A stretch of DNA of 64,000 nucleotides, taken from Sepiola atlantica. Taxonomy: Eukaryota; Mollusca; Cephalopoda; Sepiida; Sepiolidae. The translations under genes and the position numbers were made by a program. Shown piece by piece: positions 25,301 to 36,828 of this stretch. The stretch is from positions 496,001-560,000 of the forward strand of contig CAUVYP010001208.1 of NCBI GenBank assembly GCA_963556195.1. Reading direction: 5' to 3'. The first letter of the stretch is position 1. Each line of letters begins with the position of its first letter. The notes below the pieces were generated by a model that made no database searches, had not been told where the DNA came from, and saw only the letters and a program-made list of their open reading frames with translations.

Positions 25301-26040
25301 TTAGCGCGTTTTAAAGTTGATATCGCTTTTGTTTATAACTTCCACATTTATTCGAATTGTGCAACGAAACTTTACAGACAGTCGCGGAGACACATGTTCC
25401 ACTGAAGTACCAAGTTTCAGAAGTGCAGCTCTTGTACTGCCGGAGATATGTCGATACAAACTGAATACGCAAAACATCAACAAAATTTAGCGCGTTTTAA
25501 AGTTGATATCGCTTTTGTTTATAACTTCCACATTTATTCGAATTGTGCAACGAAACTTTGCACAGATTAGCGAAGTCACATGTTCTACTGAAGTACCAAG
25601 TTTCAGAAGTGCAGCTCTTGTACTGCCGGAGATATGTCGATACAAACTGAATACGCAAAACATCAACAAAATTTAGCGCGTTTGAAAGTTGATATCGCTT
25701 TTGTTTATAACTTCCACATTTATTCGAATTGTGCAACGAAACTTTGCAGACAGTCGCGGAGACACATTTTCTACTGAAGTACCAAGTTTCAGAAGTGCAG
25801 CTCTTGTACTGCCGGAGATATGTCGATACAAACTGAATACGCAAAACATCAACAAAATTTAGCGCGTTTTAAAGTTGATATCGCTTTTGTTTATAACTTC
25901 CACATTTATTCGAATTGTGCAACGAAACTTTGCAGACAGTCGCGGAGACACATGTTCTACTGAAGTACCAAGTTTCAGAAGTGCAGCTCTTGTACTGCCG
26001 GAGATATGTCGATACAAACTGAATACGCAAAACATCAACA
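22321..26040 (+). repeat. Higher-order repeat, copies of 9 and 10 monomers (1674 and 1860 bp)
   Basis: After a leading A2 monomer (22321-22506), copy 1 is 22507-24180: A1, A1-Q, C with TGTATATAAC, A1, A2, B with TTTACAG, A with AGCGAAGTC, B1-Q, B1. Copy 2 is 24181-26040 with the same order plus one extra B1 at 24925-25110. The one-monomer difference shows the unit length changing by unequal exchange in register. Confidence 0.82.
25669..25854 (+). repeat. Hybrid B1/A1 cassette monomer (Q)
   Basis: It has a B1 core GACAGTCGCGGAGACACAT followed by TTTCTAC, the A1 ending. It occupies the slot held by a normal B1-Q in the sister unit (23809). Confidence 0.82.
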
Positions 26041-28644
26041 AAATTTAGCGCGTTTTAAAGTTGATATCGCTTTTGTTTATAACTTCCACATTTATTCGAA
26101 TTGTGCAACGAAACTTTGCACAGATTAGCGGAGTCACATTTTCTACTGAAGTACCAAGTTTCAGAAGTGCAGCTCTTGTACTGCCGGAGATATGTCGATA
26201 CAAACTGAATACGCAAAACATCAACAAAATTTAGCGCGTTTGAAAGTTGATATCGCTTTTGTTTATAACTTCCACATTTATTCGAATTGTGCAACGAAAT
26301 TTTGCACAGATTAGCGGAGTCACATTTTCTACTGAAGTACCAAGTTTCAGAAGTGCAGCTCTTGTACTGCCGGAGATATGTCGATACAAACTGAATACGC
26401 AAAACATCAACAAAATTAAGCGCGTTTTAAAGTTGATATCGCTTTTGTTTATAACTTCCACATTTATTCGAATTGTGCAACGAAACTTTGCACAGATTAG
26501 CGGAGTCACATGTTCTACTGAAGTACCAAGTTTCAGAAGTGCAGCTCTTGTACTGCCGGAGATATGTCGATACAAACTGAATACGCAAAACATCAACAAA
26601 ATTTAGCGCGTTTTAAAGTTGATATCGCTTTTGTTTATAACTTCCACATTTATTCGAATTGTGCAACGAAACTTTGCAGACAGTCGCGGAGACACATGTT
26701 CTACAGATGTACCAAGTTTCAGAAGTGCAGCTCTTGTACTGCCGGAGATATGTCGATACAAACTGAATACGCAAAACATCAACAAAATTTAGCGCGTTTT
26801 AAAGTTGATATCGCTTTTGTTTATAACTTCCACATTTATTCGAATTGTGCAACGAAACTTTGCACAGATTAGCGGAGTCACATGTTCTACTGAAGTCCCA
26901 AGTTTCAGAAGTGCAGCTCTTGTACTGCCGGAGATATGTCGATACAAACTGAATACGCAAAACATCAACAAAATTTAGCGCGTTTTAAAGTTGATATCGC
27001 TTTTGTTTATAACTTCCACATTTATTCGAATTGTGCAACGAAACTTTGCAGACAGTCGCGGAGACACATGTTCTACTGAAGTACCAAGTTTCAGAAGTGC
27101 AGCTCTTGTACTGCCGGAGATATGTCGATACAAACTGAATACGCAAAACATCAACAAAATTTAGCGCGTTTTAAAGTTGATATCGCTTTTGTTTATAACT
27201 TCCACATTTATTCGAATTGTGCAACGAAACTTTGCAGACAGTCGCGGAGACACATGTTCTACTGAAGTACCAAGTTTCAGAAGTGCAGCTCTTGTACTGC
27301 CGGAGATATGTCGATACAAACTGAATACGCAAAACATCAACAAAATTTAGCGCGTTTTAAAGTTGATATCGCTTTTGTTTATAACTTCCACATTTATTCG
27401 AATTGTGCAACGAAACTTTGCACAGATTAGCGGAGTCACATTTTCTACTGAAGTACCAAGTTTCAGAAGTGCAGCTCTTGTACTGCCGGAGATATGTCGA
27501 TACAAACTGAATACGCAAAACATCAACAAAATTTAGCGCGTTTGAAAGTTGATATCGCTTTTGTTTATAACTTCCACATTTATTCGAATTGTGCAACGAA
27601 ATTTTGCACAGATTAGCGGAGTCACATTTTCTACTGAAGTACCAAGTTTCAGAAGTGCAGCTCTTGTACTGCCGGAGATATGTCGATACAAACTGAATAC
27701 GCAAAACATCAACAAAATTAAGCGCGTTTTAAAGTTGATATCGCTTTTGTTTATAACTTCCACATTTATTCGAATTGTGCAACGAAACTTTGCACAGATT
27801 AGCGGAGTCACATGTTCTACTGAAGTACCAAGTTTCAGAAGTGCAGCTCTTGTACTGCCGGAGATATGTCGATACAAACTGAATACGCAAAACATCAACA
27901 AAATTTAGCGCGTTTTAAAGTTGATATCGCTTTTGTTTATAACTTCCACATTTATTCGAATTGTGCAACGAAACTTTGCAGACAGTCGCGGAGACACATG
28001 TTCTACAGATGTACCAAGTTTCAGAAGTGCAGCTCTTGTACTGCCGGAGATATGTCGATACAAACTGAATACGCAAAACATCAACAAAATTTAGCGCGTT
28101 TTAAAGTTGATATCGCTTTTGTTTATAACTTCCACATTTATTCGAATTGTGCAACGAAACTTTGCACAGATTAGCGGAGTCACATGTTCTACTGAAGTCC
28201 CAAGTTTCAGAAGTGCAGCTCTTGTACTGCCGGAGATATGTCGATACAAACTGAATACGCAAAACATCAACAAAATTTAGCGCGTTTTAAAGTTGATATC
28301 GCTTTTGTTTATAACTTCCACATTTATTCGAATTGTGCAACGAAACTTTGCAGACAGTCGCGGAGACACATGTTCTACTGAAGTACCAAGTTTCAGAAGT
28401 GCAGCTCTTGTACTGCCGGAGATATGTCGATACAAACTGAATACGCAAAACATCAACAAAATTTAGCGCGTTTTAAAGTTGATATCGCTTTTGTTTATAA
28501 CTTCCACATTTATTCGAATTGTGCAACGAAACTTTGCAGACAGTCGCGGAGACACATGTTCTACTGAAGTACCAAGTTTCAGAAGTGCAGCTCTTGTACT
28601 GCCGGAGATATGTCGATACAAACTGAATACGCAAAACATCAACA
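26041..28644 (+). repeat. Tandem duplication of a 7-monomer block (1302 bp x 2)
   Basis: 26041-27342 and 27343-28644 both read A1, A1-Q, A2, B1, A2, B1, B1. Private mutations confirm a recent event: GCAACGAAATTTTGC at about 26293 and 27595, and TTCTACAGATGTACC at about 26699 and 28001, each pair 1302 bp apart. No difference between the copies was seen by eye. Confidence 0.92.
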
Positions 28645-31600
28645 AAATTTAGCGCGTTTTAAAGTTGATATCGCTTTTGTTTATAACTTCCACATTTATT
28701 CGAATTGTGCAACGAAACTTTGCAGACAGTCGCGGAGACACATGTTCTACTGAAGTACCAAGTTTCAGAAGTGCAGCTCTTGTACTGCCGGAGATATGTC
28801 GATACAAACTGAATACGCAAAACATCAACAAAATTTAGCGCGTTTTAAAGTTGATATCGCTTTTGTTTATAACTTCCACATTTATTCGAATTGTGCAACG
28901 AAACTTAGCACAGATTAGCGGAGTCGCATGTTCTACTGAAGTACCAAGTTTCAGAAGTGCAGCTCTTGTACTGCCGGAGATATGTCGATACAAACTGAAT
29001 ACGCAAAACATCAACAAAATTTAGCGCGTTTTAAAGTTGATATCGCTTTTGTTTATAACTTCCACATTTATTCGAATTGTGCAACGAAACTTTGCACAGA
29101 TTAGCGGAGTCACATTTTCTACTGAAGTACCAAGTTTCAGAAGTGCAGCTCTTGTACTGCCGGAGATATGTCGATACAAACTGAATACGCAAAACATCAA
29201 CAAAATTTAGCGCGTTTGAAAGTTGATATCGCTTTTGTTTATAACTTCCACATTTATTCGAATTGTGCAACGAAACTTTGCACAGATTAGCGGAGTCACA
29301 TTTTCTACTGAAGTACCAAGTTTCAGAAGTGCAGCTCTTGTACTGCCGGAGATATGTCGATACAAACTGAATACGCAAAACATCAACAAAATTTAGCGCG
29401 TTTTAAAGTTGATATCGCTTTTTTATATAACTTCCACATTTATTCGAATTGTGCAACGAAACTTAGCAGAGAGTCGCGGATAGGCCTTTTCTACTGAAGT
29501 ACCAAGTTTCAGAAGTGCAGCTCTTGTACTGCCGGAGATATGTCGATACAAACTGAATACGCAAAACATCAACAAAATTTAGCGCGTTTTAAAGTTGATA
29601 TCGCTTTTGTTTATAACTTCCACATTTATTCGAATTGTGCAACGAAACTTTGCACTGATTAGCGGAGTCACATTTTCTACTGAAGTACCAAGTTTCAGAA
29701 GTGCAGCTCTTGTACTGCCGGAGATATGTCGATACAAACTGAATACGCAAAACATCAACAAAATTTAGCGCGTTTTAAAGTTGATATCGCTTTTGTTTAT
29801 AACTTCCACATTTATTCGAATTGTGCAACGAAACTTTGCAGACAGTCGCGGAGACACATGTTCTACTGAAGTACCAAGTTTCAGAAGTGCAGCTCTTGTA
29901 CTGCCGGAGATATGTCGATACAAACTGAATACGCAAAACATCAACAAAATTTAGCGCGTTTTAAAGTTGATATCGCTTTTGTTTATAACTTCCACATTTA
30001 TTCGAATTGTGCAACGAAACTTTGCACAGATTAGCGAAGTCACATGTTCTACTGAAGTACCAAGTTTCAGAAGTGCAGCTCTTGTACTGCCGGAGATATG
30101 TCGATACAAACTGAATACGCAAAACATCAACAAAATTTAGCGCGTTTGAAAGTTGATATCGCTTTTGTTTATAACTTCCACATTTATTCGAATTGTGCAA
30201 CGAAACTTTGCAGACAGTCGCGGAGACACATGTTCTACTGAAGTACCAAGTTTTAGAAGTGCAGCTCTTGTACTGCCGGAGATATGTCGATACAAACTGA
30301 ATACGCAAAACATCAACAAAATTTAGCGCGTTTTAAAGTTGATATCGCTTTTGTTTATAACTTCCACATTTATTCGAATTGTGCAACGAAACTTTGCAGA
30401 CAGTCGCGGAGACACATGTTCTACTGAAGTACCAAGTTTCAGAAGTGCAGCTCTTGTACTGCCGGAGATATGTCGATACAAACTGAATACGCAAAACATC
30501 AACAAAATTTAGCGCGTTTTAAAGTTGATATCGCTTTTGTTTATAACTTCCACATTTATTCGAATTGTGCAACGAAACTTTGCAGACAGTCGCGGAGACA
30601 CATGTTCTACTGAAGTACCAAGTTTCAGAAGTGCAGCTCTTGTACTGCCGGAGATATGTCGATACAAACTGAATACGCAAAACATCAACAAAATTTAGCG
30701 CGTTTTAAAGTTGATATCGCTTTTGTTTATAACTTCCACATTTATTCGAATTGTGCAACGAAACTTAGCACAGATTAGCGGAGTCGCATGTTCTACTGAA
30801 GTACCAAGTTTCAGAAGTGCAGCTCTTGTACTGCCGGAGATATGTCGATACAAACTGAATACGCAAAACATCAACAAAATTTAGCGCGTTTTAAAGTTGA
30901 TATCGCTTTTGTTTATAACTTCCACATTTATTCGAATTGTGCAACGAAACTTTGCACAGATTAGCGGAGTCACATTTTCTACTGAAGTACCAAGTTTCAG
31001 AAGTGCAGCTCTTGTACTGCCGGAGATATGTCGATACAAACTGAATACGCAAAACATCAACAAAATTTAGCGCGTTTGAAAGTTGATATCGCTTTTGTTT
31101 ATAACTTCCACATTTATTCGAATTGTGCAACGAAACTTTGCACAGATTAGCGGAGTCACATTTTCTACTGAAGTACCAAGTTTCAGAAGTGCAGCTCTTG
31201 TACTGCCGGAGATATGTCGATACAAACTGAATACGCAAAACATCAACAAAATTTAGCGCGTTTTAAAGTTGATATCGCTTTTGTATATAACTTCCACATT
31301 TATTCGAATTGTGCAACGAAACTTAGCAGAGAGTCGCGGATAGGCCTTTTCTACTGAAGTACCAAGTTTCAGAAGTGCAGCTCTTGTACTGCCGGAGATA
31401 TGTCGATACAAACTGAATACGCAAAACATCAACAAAATTTAGCGCGTTTTAAAGTTGATATCGCTTTTGTTTATAACTTCCACATTTATTCGAATTGTGC
31501 AACGAAACTTTGCACTGATTAGCGGAGTCACATTTTCTACTGAAGTACCAAGTTTCAGAAGTGCAGCTCTTGTACTGCCGGAGATATGTCGATACAAACT

Positions 31601-32364
31601 GAATACGCAAAACATCAACAAAATTTAGCGCGTTTTAAAGTTGATATCGCTTTTGTTTATAACTTCCACATTTATTCGAATTGTGCAACGAAACTTTGCA
31701 GACAGTCGCGGAGACACATGTTCTACTGAAGTACCAAGTTTCAGAAGTGCAGCTCTTGTACTGCCGGAGATATGTCGATACAAACTGAATACGCAAAACA
31801 TCAACAAAATTTAGCGCGTTTTAAAGTTGATATCGCTTTTGTTTATAACTTCCACATTTATTCGAATTGTGCAACGAAACTTTGCACAGATTAGCGAAGT
31901 TACATGTTCTACTGAAGTACCAAGTTTCAGAAGTGCAGCTCTTGTACTGCCGGAGATATGTCGATACAAACTGAATACGCAAAACATCAACAAAATTTAG
32001 CGCGTTTGAAAGTTGATATCGCTTTTGTTTATAACTTCCACATTTATTCGAATTGTGCAACGAAACTTTGCAGACAGTCGCGGAGACACATGTTCTACTG
32101 AAGTACCAAGTTTCAGAAGTGCAGCTCTTGTACTGCCGGAGATATGTCGATACAAACTGAATACGCAAAACATCAACAAAATTTAGCGCGTTTTAAAGTT
32201 GATATCGCTTTTGTTTATAACTTCCACATTTATTCGAATTGTGCAACGAAACTTTGCAGACAGTCGCGGAGACACATGTTCTACTGAAGTACCAAGTTTC
32301 AGAAGTGCAGCTCTTGTACTGCCGGAGATATGTCGATACAAACTGAATACGCAAAACATCAACA
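28645..32364 (+). repeat. Tandem duplication of a 10-monomer block (1860 bp x 2)
   Basis: 28645-30504 and 30505-32364 share the order B1, A2 (GTCGCATG), A1, A1-Q, C, A1 (GCACTGATT), B1, A (AGCGAAGT), B1-Q, B1. Private markers CTTAGCAGAGAGTCGCGG (29462 and 31322) and GCACTGATT (29652 and 31512) are 1860 bp apart. The copies differ at a few bases: near 29422 against 31282 (TTTTTATATA against TTTGTATATA), 30254 against 32114, and 30042 against 31902. Confidence 0.92.
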
Positions 32365-35300
32365 AAATTTAGCGCGTTTTAAAGTTGATATCGCTTTTGT
32401 TTATAACTTCCACATTTATTCGAATTGTGCAACGAAACTTTGCACAGATTAGCGGAGTCACATTTTCTACTGAAGTACCAAGTTTCAGAAGTGCAGCTCT
32501 TGTACTGCCGGAGATATGTCGATACAAACTGAATACGCAAAACATCAACAAAATTTAGCGCGTTTGAAAGTTGATATCGCTTTTGTTTATAACTTCCACA
32601 TTTATTCGAATTGTGCAACGAAACTTTGCAGACAGTCGCGGAGGCACATGTTCTACTGAAGTACCAAGTTTCAGAAGTGCAGCTCTTGTACTGCCGGAGA
32701 TATGTCGATACAAACTGAATACGCAAAACATCAACAAAATTTAGCGCGTTTTAAAGTTGATATCGCTTTTGTTTATAACTTCCACATTTATTCGAATTGT
32801 GCAACGAAACTTTGCACAGATTAGCGGAGTCACATTTTCTACTGAAGTACCAAGTTTCAGAAGTGCAGCTCTTGTACTGCCGGAGATATGTCGATACAAA
32901 CTGAATACGCAAAACATCAACAAAATTTAGCGCGTTTGAAAGTTGATATCGCTTTTGTTTATAACTTCCACATTTATTCGAATTGTGCAACGAAACTTTG
33001 CACAGATTAGCGGAGTCACATTTTCTACTGAAGTACCAAGTTTCAGAAGTGCAGCTCTTGTACTGCCGGAGATATGTCGATACAAACTGAATACGCAAAA
33101 CATCAACAAAATTAAGCGCGTTTTAAAGTTGATATCGCTTTTGTTTATAACTTCCACATTTATTCGAATTGTGCAACGAAACTTTGCACAGATTAGCGGA
33201 GTCCCATGTTGTACTGAAGTACCAAGTTTCAGAAGTGCAGCTCTTGTACTGCCGGAGATATGTCGATACAAACTGAATACGCAAAACATCAACAAAATTT
33301 AGCGCGTTTTAAAGTTGATATCGCTTTTGTTTATAACTTCCACATTTATTCGAATTGTGCAACGAAACTTTGCAGACAGTCGCAGAGACACATGTTCTAC
33401 TGATGTACCAAGTTTCAGAAGTGCAGCTCTTGTACTGCCGGAGATATGTCGATACAAACTGAATACGCAAAACATCAACAAAATTTAGCGCGTTTTAAAG
33501 TTGATATCGCTTTTGTTTATAACTTCCACATTTATTCGAATTGTGCAACGAAACTTTGCACAGATTAGCGGAGTCACATGTTCTACTGAAGTCCCAAGTT
33601 TCAGAAGTGCAGCTCTTGTACTGCCGGAGATATGTCGATACAAACTGAATACGCAAAACATCAACAAAATTTAGCGCGTTTGAAAGTTGATATCGCTTTT
33701 GTTTATAACTTCCACATTTATTCGAATTGTGCAACGAAACTTTGCAGACAGTCGCGGAGACACATGTTCTACTGAAGTACCAAGTTTCAGAAGTGCAGCT
33801 CTTGTACTGCCGGAGATATGTCGATACAAACTGAATACGCAAAACATCAACAAAATTTAGCGCGTTTTAAAGTTGATATCGCTTTTGTTTATAACTTCCA
33901 CATTTATTCGAATTGTGCAACGAAACTTTGCAGACAGTCGCGGAGGCACATTTTCTACTGAAGTACCAAGTTTCAGAAGTGCAGCTCTTGTACTGCCGGA
34001 GATATGTCGATACAAACTGAATACGCAAAACATCAACAAAATTTAGCGCGTTTTAAAGTTGATATCGCTTTTGTTTATAACTTCCACATTTATTCGAATT
34101 GTGCAACGAAACTTTGCACAGATTAGCGGAGTCACATGTTCTACTGAAGTACCAAGTTTCAGAAGTGCAGCTCTTGTACTGCCGGAGATATGTCGATACA
34201 AACTGAATACGCAAAACATCAACAAAATTTAGCGCGTTTTAAAGTTGATATCGCTTTTGTTTATAACTTCCACATTTATTCGAATTGTGCAACGAAACTT
34301 TGCAGACAGTCGCGGAGACACATGTTCTACTGAAGTACTAAGTTTCAGAAGTGCAGCTCTTGTACTGCCGGAGATATGTCGATACAAACTGAATACGCAA
34401 AACATCAACAAAATTTAGCGCGTTTTAAAGTTGATATCGCTTTTGTTTATAACTTCCACATTTATTCGAATTGTGCAACGAAACTTTGCACAGATTAGCG
34501 GAGTCACATGTTCTACTGAAGTACCAAGTTTCAGAAGTGCAGCTCTTGTACTGCCGGAGATATGTCGATACAAACTGAATACGCAAAACATCAACAAAAT
34601 TTAGCGCGTTTTAAAGTTGATATCGCTTTTGTTTATAACTTCCACATTTATTCGAATTGTGCAACGAAACTTTACAGACAGTCGCGGAGACACATGTTCC
34701 ACTGAAGTACCAAGTTTCAGAAGTGCAGCTCTTGTACTGCCGGAGATATGTCGATACAAACTGAATACGCAAAACATCAACAAAATTTAGCGCGTTTGAA
34801 AGTTGATATCGCTTTTGTTTATAACTTCCACATTTATTCGAATTGTGCAACGAAACTTTGCACAGATTAGCGGAGTCACATGTTCTACTGAAGTACCAAG
34901 TTTCAGAAGTGCAGCTCTTGTACTGCCGGAGATATGTCGATACAAACTGAATACGCAAAACATCAACAAAATTTAGCGCGTTTGAAAGTTGATATCGCTT
35001 TTGTTTATAACTTCCACATTTATTCGAATTGTGCAACGAAACTTTGCACAGATTAGCGGAGTCCCATGTTCTACTGAAGTACCAAGTTTCAGAAGTGCAG
35101 CTCTTGTACTGCCGGAGATATGTCGATACAAACTGAATACGCAAAACATCAACAAAATTTAGCGCGTTTTAAAGTTGATATCGCTTTTGTTTATAACTTC
35201 CACATTTATTCGAATTGTGCAACGAAACTTTGCAGACAGTCGCAGAGACACATGTTCTACTGATGTACCAAGTTTCAGAAGTGCAGCTCTTGTACTGCCG

Positions 35301-36828
35301 GAGATATGTCGATACAAACTGAATACGCAAAACATCAACAAAATTTAGCGCGTTTTAAAGTTGATATCGCTTTTGTTTATAACTTCCACATTTATTCGAA
35401 TTGTGCAACGAAACTTTGCAGACAGTCGCGGAGGCACATTTTCTACTGAAGTACCAAGTTTCAGAAGTGCAGCTCTTGTACTGCCGGAGATATGTCGATA
35501 CAAACTGAATACGCAAAACATCAACAAAATTTAGCGCGTTTTAAAGTTGATATCGCTTTTGTTTATAACTTCCACATTTATTCGAATTGTGCAACGAAAC
35601 TTTGCACAGATTAGCGGAGTCACATGTTCTACTGAAGTACCAAGTTTCAGAAGTGCAGCTCTTGTACTGCCGGAGATATGTCGATACAAACTGAATACGC
35701 AAAACATCAACAAAATTTAGCGCGTTTTAAAGTTGATATCGCTTTTGTTTATAACTTCCACATTTATTCGAATTGTGCAACGAAACTTTGCAGACAGTCG
35801 CGGAGACACATGTTCTACTGAAGTACTAAGTTTCAGAAGTGCAGCTCTTGTACTGCCGGAGATATGTCGATACAAACTGAATACGCAAAACATCAACAAA
35901 ATTTAGCGCGTTTTAAAGTTGATATCGCTTTTGTTTATAACTTCCACATTTATTCGAATTGTGCAACGAAACTTTGCACAGATTAGCGGAGTCACATGTT
36001 CTACTGAAGTACCAAGTTTCAGAAGTGCAGCTCTTGTACTGCCGGAGATATGTCGATACAAACTGAATACGCAAAACATCAACAAAATTTAGCGCGTTTT
36101 AAAGTTGATATCGCTTTTGTTTATAACTTCCACATTTATTCGAATTGTGCAACGAAACTTTACAGACAGTCGCGGAGACACATGTTCCACTGAAGTACCA
36201 AGTTTCAGAAGTGCAGCTCTTGTACTGCCGGAGATATGTCGATACAAACTGAATACGCAAAACATCAACAAAATTTAGCGCGTTTGAAAGTTGATATCGC
36301 TTTTGTTTATAACTTCCACATTTATTCGAATTGTGCAACGAAACTTTGCACAGATTAGCGGAGTCACATGTTCTACTGAAGTACCAAGTTTCAGAAGTGC
36401 AGCTCTTGTACTGCCGGAGATATGTCGATACAAACTGAATACGCAAAACATCAACAAAATTTAGCGCGTTTGAAAGTTGATATCGCTTTTGTTTATAACT
36501 TCCACATTTATTCGAATTGTGCAACGAAACTTTGCAGACAGTCGCGGAGACACATGTTCTACTGAAGTACCAAGTTTCAGAAGTGCAGCTCTTGTACTGC
36601 CGGAGATATGTCGATACAAACTGAATACGCAAAACATCAACAAAATTTAGCGCGTTTTAAAGTTGATATCGCTTTTGTTTATAACTTCCACATTTATTCG
36701 AATTGTGCAACGAAACTTTGCACAGATTAGCGGAGTCACATTTTCTACTGAAGTACCAAGTTTCAGAAGTGCAGCTCTTGTACTGCCGGAGATATGTCGA
36801 TACAAACTGAATACGCAAAACATCAACA
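32365..36828 (+). repeat. 8-monomer higher-order repeat (1488 bp) with a two-monomer gain or loss
   Basis: The run B2, A2, B1 (GTACTAAG), A2, B (TTTACAG), A2-Q at 33853-34968 recurs at 35341-36456 (offset 1488 bp). Just before, the GTCCCATGTT and GTCGCAGAGACAC monomers lie at 33109-33480 and recur at 34969-35340 (offset 1860 bp). The first copy therefore holds two extra monomers (33481-33852) between these parts, or the second has lost them. Confidence 0.83.

Noticed and set aside
28645..32364. Naming the species from the satellite
   Set aside because: I do not recognise the 186-bp unit, and base composition alone cannot identify the organism. A consensus search against satellite databases would be needed.
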